From positions 1 through 20,129 of the forward strand of contig CAJUKU010000026.1 in NCBI GenBank assembly GCA_910587425.1: 20,129 nucleotides of DNA, written 5' to 3'. The number at the start of each line of letters is the position of its first letter. The first letter of the stretch is position 1. The stretch is from an uncultured Muribaculaceae bacterium (GTDB taxonomy: Bacteria > Bacteroidota > Bacteroidia > Bacteroidales > Muribaculaceae). Below, piece by piece: positions 1 through 5,365 of the stretch. Both the position numbers and the translations under genes were made by a program. The notes beneath the pieces are model-generated. The model searched no databases and had not been told where the DNA came from. It saw only the letters and a list, made by a program, of their open reading frames with translations.

Positions 1-93
1 GTCTTCAAGAAGAAACGCCGCAAAGGCTATCGTCGCAAGAACGGTCACCGTCAGTGCTTCACCAAAGTGTTAATCAAGGAAGTAGTAGCTTAA
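1..93 (+). CDS. rplU: 50S ribosomal protein L21, C-terminal end (partial)
   Basis: The gene enters from the left edge. Only its last 30 codons are present, ending in TAA at 91-93. The tail is strongly basic and reads KKKRRKGYRRKNGHRQ followed by a short beta-strand-like end, which is the usual C-terminus of bacterial L21, a 23S rRNA-binding protein of the large ribosomal subunit. The gene for L27 starts 20 bases downstream, and rplU-rpmA is a near-universal pair in bacteria, so the two are almost certainly co-transcribed. The start and any promoter lie outside the window. Identification rests on the basic tail plus the neighbour; nothing looks broken. Confidence 0.93.
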   Translation, partial: VFKKKRRKGYRRKNGHRQCFTKVLIKEVVA

Positions 94-113
94 CCCTCTA
101 AAAATCTGTAAAC

Positions 114-371
114 ATGGCACATAAAAAAGGTGTAGGTAGTTCTAAGAACGGCCGTGAGTCAGAAAGCAAACGACTCGGTGTAAAGGTTTTTGGCGGTCAG
201 CGCATCAAAGCCGGCGGCATCATCAAGCGTCAGCGCGGCACAGTTCACCACCCCGGTGAAAACGTTGGCTTGGGTAAAGACCACACAATCTACGCACTCA
301 TCGACGGCGTCGTGGTGTTCACCACCGGCAAAAACGGTCGTCGTTTCATCAGCGTATCCGCCGAGGCTTAA
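114..371 (+). CDS. rpmA: 50S ribosomal protein L27
   Basis: The product has 85 residues, the normal length for L27. It begins MAHKKGVGSSKNGRESESKR, the flexible N-terminal tail that in this family reaches the peptidyl-transferase centre and contacts tRNA. The typical core follows (LGVKVFGGQ, then a GGIIKRQRGT segment). There is no extra N-terminal propeptide like that cleaved off in Firmicutes, so the mature N-terminus should be the initiator or the Ala after it. The ATG at 114 is the only sensible start and lies 20 bases after rplU. A strong terminator at 401-437 closes the rplU-rpmA operon. Confidence 0.98.
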   Translation: MAHKKGVGSSKNGRESESKRLGVKVFGGQRIKAGGIIKRQRGTVHHPGENVGLGKDHTIYALIDGVVVFTTGKNGRRFISVSAEA

Positions 372-400
372 GCCAGGCGTGAATCCCTGAACGCACAAGA

Positions 401-437
401 CAGCGCCAACCGGAAATCCGGTTGGCGCTGTTCTATT
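401..437 (+). terminator. Rho-independent terminator of rplU-rpmA
   Basis: A perfect 13-bp stem (401-413 with 418-430) with an AAAT loop is followed by the T-rich tail TTCTATT. It lies 29 bases after the rpmA stop. The upper part of the stem is G+C-rich (CCAACCGG against CCGGTTGG). This is the clearest intrinsic terminator in the window. Confidence 0.93.
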
Positions 438-483
438 ACATAACTATCCTTTTATAGGCGCTGTACTATTTCACAAACACACT

Positions 484-705
484 ATGACCACACCGAAACC
501 AAGACTGGAAGACGCCATGGTCTATGCCCTTGCCACCACAGGACGTGGACTCACAACCGAGGCGATAGCCTACGTCATAAACCGAGATCATCTCTACCTG
601 CGCAGCGACCGGCAGCCGGTCAGCAGCGCGCAAGTCTATGCAGCCGTATGCCGCAATCCCGCCATCTTCGTCAAGGAAGGGGGCAGAATCCTCCTCTGCA
701 TGTAG
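484..705 (+). CDS. Small winged-helix-like (HARE-HTH-like) hypothetical protein, 73 aa
   Basis: I do not recognise a named family with certainty. The 73 residues contain one compact domain. A helix carries GRGLTTEAIAYVINRDHLY, a second segment reads PVSSAQVYAAVCRNPAIF, and a final hairpin reads VKEGGRILL. The order 'helix, use-it-to-enter (I/V)-x-E-I-A, variable loop, S-x-x-Q-V-Y-A helix, F-wing' resembles HARE-HTH and related winged-helix domains, which bind DNA or act as accessory modules. That match is inference from pattern. The ATG at 484 follows the rpmA terminator by about 45 bases, and no good promoter is visible. It stands alone, facing the leftward tRNA-Arg, and no partner gene adjoins it. 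Codon use looks like the neighbours, so it is probably a real gene. Confidence 0.7.
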   Translation: MTTPKPRLEDAMVYALATTGRGLTTEAIAYVINRDHLYLRSDRQPVSSAQVYAAVCRNPAIFVKEGGRILLCM

Positions 706-741
706 CTAGAATTCAATTCATGGCATTCATCCCTGATTTTT

Positions 742-762
742 GGTGAAACATAGGTGAAACAT
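742..762. repeat. Tandem direct repeat of GGTGAAACAT
   Basis: GGTGAAACAT occurs at 742-751 and again at 753-762, giving an 11-bp period with one spacer base. It lies in the 184-base gap between the small protein gene and the 3' end of tRNA-Arg. The following stretch (763-803) is nearly free of G on the plus strand. The repeat could be a protein-binding site, for example arm-type sites left by an integrase, but no integrase gene is present. Confidence 0.8.
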
Positions 763-830
763 TTTCCCCATTTCTCCGCAAAAATACCCAAAATTCCCCA
801 AAACGCAACGCCGTTTTAGCAAGAAATAAC

Positions 831-880
831 AAAAAATTATGTTGAGATTCAGAATTTAAATCACTGATTCTCAACATAAT
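831..880 (-). terminator. Rho-independent terminator of tRNA-Arg (leftward)
   Basis: A 17-bp inverted repeat with one mismatch (836-852 with 864-880) encloses an 11-base loop. On the minus strand the stem is followed by TTTTTT, and it starts 10 bases after the tRNA's 3' end. The T-run lies only on the leftward side, so it serves the tRNA rather than the 73-residue protein gene. Confidence 0.88.
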
Positions 881-889
881 TAACTTGGG

Positions 890-963
890 TGATCCGGATG
901 CGACTCGAACGCATGACCGTCTGCTTAGAAGGCAGATGCTCTATCCAGCTGAGCTACCGGACC
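890..963 (-). tRNA. tRNA-Arg (anticodon UCU)
   Basis: Read on the minus strand, 74 bases fold into a complete cloverleaf. The 7-bp acceptor stem is GGTCCGG/CCGGATC with one G-U pair. The D-stem is GCTC/GAGC with a 9-base loop containing GG. The anticodon stem is TCTGC/GCAGA with the loop CTTCTAA. A 5-base variable loop follows, then the T-stem ATGCG/CGCAT with the loop TTCGAGT. The anticodon at loop positions 34-36 is TCT, which reads AGA (and by wobble AGG) arginine codons. The discriminator base is A. CCA is not encoded, so it must be added after transcription. The gene has its own promoter (981-1012) and terminator (836-880) and is therefore a single-gene unit. Confidence 0.97.
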
Positions 964-980
964 GTTATGGTTTGCGGAGA

Positions 981-1012
981 CAAAGTTACAACTTTTATGT
1001 GAATACCGCAAA
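981..1012 (-). promoter_or_regulatory. Promoter of tRNA-Arg
   Basis: On the minus strand a -33 box TTTG (1012-1009) is followed after exactly 20 bases by the -7 box TAACTTTG (988-981). This is a full match to the Bacteroidota sigma-ABfr form TTTG-N19-21-TAnnTTTG. The predicted transcription start falls about 10 bases before the tRNA 5' end. Confidence 0.88.
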
Positions 1013-1135
1013 TGCATCTGCACTCGACAACAATATCATACTGATAACATACACTTTACGCACACCTCCGCACACGCCCTAAGCTAATTTATGACATGCA
1101 GCAAACAGATCTGAGGCAATTTCAAGGGTCGAAAA

Positions 1136-1167
1136 TTTCATTATTTGCAGGATTTAAACTAACTTTG
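1136..1167 (+). promoter_or_regulatory. Promoter of the TPR protein gene
   Basis: The -7 box TAACTTTG lies at 1160-1167. A weak -33 box, TTTC, lies at 1136-1139 with a 20-base spacer. The start would fall near 1174, giving a leader of roughly 75 bases that begins with a hairpin at 1178-1199. Confidence 0.72.
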
Positions 1168-1177
1168 CGGCTCGAAA

Positions 1178-1199
1178 CACTGCGCACTGTAGCGCAGTG
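1178..1199 (+). other. Hairpin at the 5' end of the TPR-gene leader
   Basis: A perfect 8-bp inverted repeat, CACTGCGC (1178-1185) and GCGCAGTG (1192-1199), has a 6-base loop ACTGTA. It lies only a few bases after the predicted transcription start. No T-run follows, so it is not a terminator. It could protect the mRNA end or affect initiation. Confidence 0.6.
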
Positions 1200-1250
1200 A
1201 TTTCCTACATTTCTTTGCAAATTAAAACTCAGATACCTTTTTATAATAAA

Positions 1251-1931
1251 ATGGCAAACGAAAAAGAAACCGAGACCCGCACGTCGATCGACGAGCTTAA
1301 CGACTCTCTCTCAGGCATCGAGCAGAAAGTGCAGAACAACCAGAAGAAAGTCATGTGGGGATTCGCCGCTGTAATGGTCGTGGTATGCCTCATCCTCGTT
1401 TGGGTTTACGCCATCCGCAAACCCGGAATCGAAGCCGCCGACACAGCGATTGGACAGGCTGACCTCACACTTGCTACGGGCAACGACTCCCTCGCACTCG
1501 CACAGTACACACAGGTGGCTGACAATTATGGCTACGACGCAGGCAACCGCGCGGCTCTCAACGCAGCGATAATCCTCTACCGTCAGGGTAAGTATCAGGA
1601 AGCTGCAGATTACCTCAAGAAGTACGACGCCAAAGAGAGCGTCATCGGCGCATCGGCTAAATCACTCGAAGGCGACTGCTACGTCAATCTCCAGCAGTAC
1701 GACAAGGCTATCGACTGCTTCCGTGCAGCTGCAAAGATTTCCGACAACAATCCCCACTACACTCCGGTATTCCTGATGAAGGAAGCCAATGTGCAGCGCG
1801 AGCTCAAGAACTACAAAGCTGAGGCTGATCTCTACAAGCGTATCGACAAAGATTTCCCCGCTTTCGCTCAGGAAAACGCAATTGAGATCGACAAATACCT
1901 CAAGCGCGCCCAGCTCCAGGCTGGAGAGTGA
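1251..1931 (+). CDS. Membrane-anchored tetratricopeptide-repeat protein
   Basis: From the ATG at 1251 the product has 226 residues. An upstream in-frame GTG at 1197 would add 18 residues, but it lies inside the leader hairpin and adds nothing family-like. Residues 1-34 are charged and coiled-coil-like (SIDELNDSLSGIEQKV). One transmembrane segment spans about 36-54, followed by basic RK. The rest is helical repeats of TPR type, seen best at about 84-125 (YTQVADNYGYDAGN, YRQGKYQEAADYLKKY) and 136-200 (GDCYVNLQQYDKAIDCFRAA). The architecture resembles YfgM-like anchored TPR proteins, which act as envelope or translocon-linked scaffolds. By the positive-inside rule, the repeats would face the periplasm. 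The precise partner is unknown. It has its own promoter and is separate from the next operon. Confidence 0.88.
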   Translation: MANEKETETRTSIDELNDSLSGIEQKVQNNQKKVMWGFAAVMVVVCLILVWVYAIRKPGIEAADTAIGQADLTLATGNDSLALAQYTQVADNYGYDAGNRAALNAAIILYRQGKYQEAADYLKKYDAKESVIGASAKSLEGDCYVNLQQYDKAIDCFRAAAKISDNNPHYTPVFLMKEANVQRELKNYKAEADLYKRIDKDFPAFAQENAIEIDKYLKRAQLQAGE

Positions 1932-1989
1932 TCTGAGCCGGAAATACGACCATGCGGTCTGCCAAAGCTTCTGACATGCCGAATTAAAA

Positions 1990-2021
1990 TTTGCGCAAAA
2001 CGAAACTATTGGCTAACTTTG
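1990..2021 (+). promoter_or_regulatory. Promoter of the DUF177-rpmF operon
   Basis: A full match to the Bacteroidota consensus: TTTG at 1990-1993, a 20-base spacer, and TAACTTTG at 2014-2021. The transcript would start near 2028, about 25 bases before the GTG start. Confidence 0.9.
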
Positions 2022-2052
2022 CGGAGTTTTTCAAAAATAAATATCACCGAAC

Positions 2053-2658
2053 GTGGGTAAATTCACAGAATACAAACTGCCCCTGAAAAGCATGCCCGAA
2101 GGCACCCAGGAGTTTCACTATCATCTTGGAAAGCCTTTCTTCAACAACATGGAGAGCGAGGACATCCATGATGCCGACCTTGAAGTGTCTCTGCAGGTAG
2201 ATCACAAAGCCGATCTATATGCCATGCGTTTCAGCATTGACGGCACAGTGACGCTTATATGCGACCGTTGCCTCGACGATCTGGAGTTTCCCATCGACAC
2301 GGAATACGCCATCAACGTCAAGTACGGCGAAGACTACAACGATGATTCCGACGACCTGCTGATCATCCCCGAGAGCGACAACTACCTTAATGTAGCCTAC
2401 ATGATCTACGATACTGTAGCACTCTCGATACCGATCAAGCATGTGCATCCTTTAGGCAAATGCAACCGTCAGATGAGCCAGATGCTCAAGAAACACCGCG
2501 CGACTGCCGCCGATGAGGAAGAGGCTGAACTCGAGGATCGCCTGATTGATGAGATGGACAACATGGCGCCCGAAGCCGACAACACACCGACCGATCCCCG
2601 CTGGGACGGACTGAAAAAGCTGGCAGGCGACAATACCGAAAACTCCGGCGAAGCATGA
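2053..2658 (+). CDS. yceD: DUF177 / YceD-family protein
   Basis: The product has 201 residues and a GTG start (2053). An in-frame TAA at 2038-2040 bars any further extension, and the N-terminus GKFTEYKLPLKSM is the part usually conserved in Bacteroidota members, so GTG is preferred over the ATG 13 codons in. Family hallmarks are the LICDRCLDDLEF segment with a CxxC pair at about residues 75-78 and the DPRWDGLKKLAG motif near the C-terminus. Between them lies an acidic linker rich in Glu and Asp (about residues 150-180). The yceD-rpmF pair is widespread. YceD homologues in bacteria and plastids have been linked to 23S rRNA accumulation, so a ribosome-assembly role is likely, though the mechanism is unclear. 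The pair is driven by the promoter at 1990-2021. Confidence 0.92.
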   Translation: MGKFTEYKLPLKSMPEGTQEFHYHLGKPFFNNMESEDIHDADLEVSLQVDHKADLYAMRFSIDGTVTLICDRCLDDLEFPIDTEYAINVKYGEDYNDDSDDLLIIPESDNYLNVAYMIYDTVALSIPIKHVHPLGKCNRQMSQMLKKHRATAADEEEAELEDRLIDEMDNMAPEADNTPTDPRWDGLKKLAGDNTENSGEA

Positions 2659-2725
2659 GACCCGGACGGCAAAACCGATGAACTCATTTCAAAGAATATA
2701 AACAAACGATAATAACAGAACTAAA

Positions 2726-2911
2726 ATGGCACATCCTAAACGAAAACAGTCCAAGACACGCACAGCCAAGCGTCGCACACACGACAAAGCAGTAGCTCCC
2801 ACGCTCGCTCTCTGCCCCCATTGCGGAGCATGGCACATCTACCACACTGTATGTGGCGAATGTGGCTACTACCGCGGCAAGATCGCTATCGAAAAGGAGG
2901 CTGCTGTCTGA
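2726..2911 (+). CDS. rpmF: 50S ribosomal protein L32
   Basis: The product has 61 residues, a normal L32 length. The N-terminus MAHPKRKQSKTRTAKRR is the basic rRNA-binding arm. Two cysteine pairs (CPHC at 30-33 and CGEC at 43-46) form the zinc-ribbon knuckles, so this is the zinc-binding (C+) paralogue. It follows yceD by 67 bases in the same transcription unit and is closed by a terminator at 2999-3046. In many bacteria plsX comes next; here it does not. Confidence 0.97.
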   Translation: MAHPKRKQSKTRTAKRRTHDKAVAPTLALCPHCGAWHIYHTVCGECGYYRGKIAIEKEAAV

Positions 2912-2998
2912 AACAACTGCGACAGGTGTGAACGTGACTCTGGAAAAACGAATCCCATCCGAGGATTTCTTCAGGGTCGCAGCGGCATCCGCACAACA

Positions 2999-3046
2999 TC
3001 TCCTGAAAGCGCCCTCAAGACCGCCTTTAGGAGATTTGCTTTTTTA
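2999..3046 (+). terminator. Rho-independent terminator after rpmF
   Basis: The stem 2999-3011 pairs with 3022-3034: 13 positions with one mismatch and one G-T wobble, and a 10-base loop. The tail is TTTGCTTTTTTAA. It lies about 90 bases after rpmF, so fabH is probably transcribed mainly from a separate promoter or by read-through. Confidence 0.82.
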
Positions 3047-3161
3047 ATGCCGTCAATCATACACCCTACGCGGAATCCCGGCAAGCCCACTAATTAATAC
3101 AAGCTATAACTCCAACACATAAGTAGACGGCAGATCACGCTGCTACTCACAACTAACGATT

Positions 3162-4145
3162 ATGCTCTACGCAAGAATTTCCGGCATCGCATCATACGTG
3201 CCCGACGACATCCTTGACAACGAAATGCTCTCGAAGATGGTTGATACCAACGACGAGTGGATTACCACCCGCGTGGGCATCAAGCAGCGCCGCATCCTCA
3301 AGCAGGAAGGTGCAGGCTCATCACTGCTCGGCTCCAACGCCGTAAAGCGTCTGCTTGAGAACACCGGCACAGCACCCGAGGATATCGAGCTGCTCATCTG
3401 CGCCACCTCAAACCCTGACTACCGATTCCCCAGCACCGGCTCGGTAATAGCCCACGACTGCGGACTCAAAAACTGCTACGCCTACGACATCCAGGCTGCA
3501 TGCGCCGGCTTTATAGTAGCCCTTGAGGATGCCGCCGCATACGTACGCTCTGGACTCAGAAAGAAAGTGGTGGTTGTCGCCGCTGAGAAAATGTCATCGA
3601 TGGTCAACTATGGCGACCGTAGCACCTGCGCTCTGTTTGGCGACGGTGCGGCAGCCGTACTTGTCGAGCCCACAGAGGAGCGCACAGGTGTGATCGACGC
3701 AGTGTTCCATGTCGACGGAGAGGGACGCGACCACCTGCTCATGCGTGGTGGAGGCTCCGTACTCCCCGCCACACACGAGACAATCGATGCCGGCGACCAT
3801 TATCTCTTCCAGGACGGCAGATTCGTCTACAAGCACGCTGTGACCGACATGCTCACCTCGACACTCGACGTCGCAGAGCGTAACAACCTTACCATGGATG
3901 ATGTAGACTGGCTCGTGCCCCACCAGGCTAACCTGCGCATCATCGAGGCTGTTTCATCGCGTGCAGGAATCGATCCCGCCAAGGTGCTCGTCAACATCGA
4001 GCATTACGGCAATACCTCAGCAGCCTCGATTCCCCTCTGTCTCGACGAGTACAAGGATCGCCTCAAGAAAGGTGACAAAATCATACTCACAGCATTCGGT
4101 GCCGGCTTCACATGGGGTGCCATGTACCTCATCTGGGACATCTGA
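3162..4145 (+). CDS. fabH: Beta-ketoacyl-ACP synthase III
   Basis: The product has 327 residues, standard for KAS III. This cytosolic enzyme condenses acetyl-CoA (or branched acyl-CoA) with malonyl-ACP to start fatty-acid synthesis. The catalytic triad is visible: Cys114 in DIQAACAGF, His254 in VPHQAN, and Asn284 in HYGNTSAASIP. The C-terminal AFGAGFTWGA loop is also intact. The FabH signature DEWITTRVGIKQRR at about 31-44 includes the Trp that stacks on CoA in E. coli FabH. The ATG at 3162 gives the expected N-terminus. The 250 bases upstream contain the rpmF terminator but no clear TAnnTTTG box. The primer specificity (straight or branched) cannot be read from the sequence. Confidence 0.97.
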   Translation: MLYARISGIASYVPDDILDNEMLSKMVDTNDEWITTRVGIKQRRILKQEGAGSSLLGSNAVKRLLENTGTAPEDIELLICATSNPDYRFPSTGSVIAHDCGLKNCYAYDIQAACAGFIVALEDAAAYVRSGLRKKVVVVAAEKMSSMVNYGDRSTCALFGDGAAAVLVEPTEERTGVIDAVFHVDGEGRDHLLMRGGGSVLPATHETIDAGDHYLFQDGRFVYKHAVTDMLTSTLDVAERNNLTMDDVDWLVPHQANLRIIEAVSSRAGIDPAKVLVNIEHYGNTSAASIPLCLDEYKDRLKKGDKIILTAFGAGFTWGAMYLIWDI

Positions 4146-4209
4146 TAGCTTGACAACGACGGATCAGCGCGCTTGCCGCCACACGTGTCCGCCACGAAAC
4201 TTTTTCAAC

Positions 4210-4244
4210 AAGATAGCATCTTTTCCGGTGCTATCTTTGTTTAT
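4210..4244 (+). terminator. Hairpin after fabH (likely terminator), overlapping a promoter box
   Basis: A 9-bp perfect stem, AAGATAGCA (4210-4218) with TGCTATCTT (4229-4237), has a 10-base loop and is followed by TTGTTTATTT. The 3' arm contains the TATCTTTG box for era, so one stretch of DNA may both end the fabH transcript and begin the next. Confidence 0.65.
4232..4239 (+). promoter_or_regulatory. Probable -7 box for era
   Basis: TATCTTTG matches the Bacteroidota -7 consensus TAnnTTTG. No good TTTG is found 19-21 bases upstream; that window reads ACAA, so the -33 box is weak. The transcription start would be near 4246, leaving a leader of about 60 bases before the chosen era start at 4309. 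Confidence 0.6.
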
Positions 4245-4308
4245 TTAATAAAAGATGTCCGGCACAACGCCACTCCGCGAGCCTGAACTATCAGAAACTT
4301 ATCGAATT

Positions 4309-5244
4309 ATGGAAGAAAACAAAAATAATACCTCCCTCGACACCGCAAAGGTTGCCGAAGGTCACAAATCCGGCTTTGTCAACATTGTCGGCAATCCCAA
4401 CGTAGGCAAATCAACACTCATGAACGATCTCGTCGGTGAGCGTGTGAGCATCATAACATCAAAAGCTCAGACTACCCGCCACCGCATCATGGGAATCGTC
4501 AATACACCCGAATACCAGATAGTATTCTCCGATACCCCCGGAGTGCTCTCACCGAAATACAAACTTCAGGAGAGCATGCTCGGATATTCCGAGGGTGCGC
4601 TTACCGATGCCGATGTGCTTCTCTATGTGACCGACGTCGTGGAGGATCCGACAAAGAATGCCGAATTTCTTGCGAAAGTAGCCAAGGAGAAAGCTCCTGT
4701 GCTCCTCGTCATAAACAAGATCGACCTGCTGAAAGGTGGACAGGGCGAACTGGAATCCATAGTGGCACGATGGAAAGAGCTTCTGCCTAACGCCGAGATC
4801 TTCCCCACCTCGGCTAAAGAGCACTTCAATGTGACATCGATCATGGAGCGCATCGTGCAGCTGCTCCCTGTCAACCCGCCTTACTTCGGGAAAGACGCGC
4901 TGACCGACAAACCCGCACGATTCTTCGTCACAGAGATAATCCGTGAGAAAATCCTGCTCAACTATGATAAGGAAGTGCCTTACAGCGCCGAAGTAATAGT
5001 TGAGAAATTCGATGAGAAGCAGGGCGCCATCCACATCATGGCTGTAATATATGTTGAGCGCGACTCACAGAAAGGCATCCTGATTGGCAAGGGAGGCTCA
5101 AAACTGAAGAAAGTCGGTATAGAAGCGCGCAAGGATATAGAAAACTTCTTCGGCAAAAGCGTCTACCTCGAACTGTTTGTCAAAGTGGAGCCCAACTGGC
5201 GAAACCGCGAAAACAAACTCCGCTCGTTTGGCTACATCGAATAA
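4309..5244 (+). CDS. era: GTPase Era, 16S rRNA-binding
   Basis: The product has 311 residues from the ATG at 4309. A start at 4255 would add 18 residues unlike Era and leave almost no leader, so 4309 is preferred. The G domain carries G1 GNPNVGKST (28-36), the switch TTRHR (55-59), G3 DTPG (75-78), G4 NKID (136-139) and G5 TSAK (167-170). The C-terminal KH domain has the GKGG loop (260-263) that binds the 3' end of 16S rRNA in this family. Era helps late 30S maturation and couples it to growth. Residues 1-20 form a polar tail upstream of the G domain, slightly longer than in E. coli Era. The gene precedes der, another ribosome-assembly GTPase, which has its own promoter. Confidence 0.96.
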   Translation: MEENKNNTSLDTAKVAEGHKSGFVNIVGNPNVGKSTLMNDLVGERVSIITSKAQTTRHRIMGIVNTPEYQIVFSDTPGVLSPKYKLQESMLGYSEGALTDADVLLYVTDVVEDPTKNAEFLAKVAKEKAPVLLVINKIDLLKGGQGELESIVARWKELLPNAEIFPTSAKEHFNVTSIMERIVQLLPVNPPYFGKDALTDKPARFFVTEIIREKILLNYDKEVPYSAEVIVEKFDEKQGAIHIMAVIYVERDSQKGILIGKGGSKLKKVGIEARKDIENFFGKSVYLELFVKVEPNWRNRENKLRSFGYIE

Positions 5245-5258
5245 GAGGAGTATCTTTG
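5227..5258 (+). promoter_or_regulatory. Promoter of der, starting inside era
   Basis: TTTG (5227-5230) lies in the last codons of era, followed after 20 bases by TATCTTTG (5251-5258). It is a full consensus match. The transcript would start near 5265, giving a leader of about 100 bases that contains the hairpin at 5287-5327. Confidence 0.87.
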
Positions 5259-5286
5259 CAAAAGAAAACCGACCAAATGGTGTCAG

Positions 5287-5327
5287 GTGACTCATTCCGG
5301 TGTCTTTAGAAGTCACCGGAAAGTCAC
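5287..5327 (+). other. Leader hairpin upstream of der
   Basis: GTGACT (5287-5292) pairs with AGTCAC (5322-5327), and TTCCGGTG (5295-5302) pairs with CACCGGAA (5314-5321). This gives 14 pairs with a 2-base bulge and an 11-base loop. No T-run follows, so it is not a simple terminator. It lies wholly within the predicted der 5' leader. Confidence 0.7.
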
Positions 5328-5365
5328 ACCCCACCGCTCATGTGCAACTATTAAAATAATTCCTT

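Noticed and set aside
800..817. Small inverted repeat AAAACG/CGTTTT as terminator of the 73-residue gene
   Set aside because: The stem has only 6 bp, with a 6-base loop and no following T-run on the plus strand.
885..1082. Open frame of 65 codons on the plus strand across tRNA-Arg
   Set aside because: It is antisense to a complete tRNA and its promoter; the translated text is the familiar artefact of reading tRNA genes.
1197..1250. N-terminal extension of the TPR protein from a GTG
   Set aside because: The GTG lies in the leader hairpin, and the added residues look unlike the usual polar N-terminus of such proteins; the ATG at 1251 is better.
4255..4308. Earlier ATG for era
   Set aside because: The 18 extra residues are not Era-like and the start would lie about 10 bases from the predicted transcript start.
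4549..5034. Minus-strand frame of 161 codons inside era
   Set aside because: Antisense to conserved GTPase motifs and without any recognisable domain.
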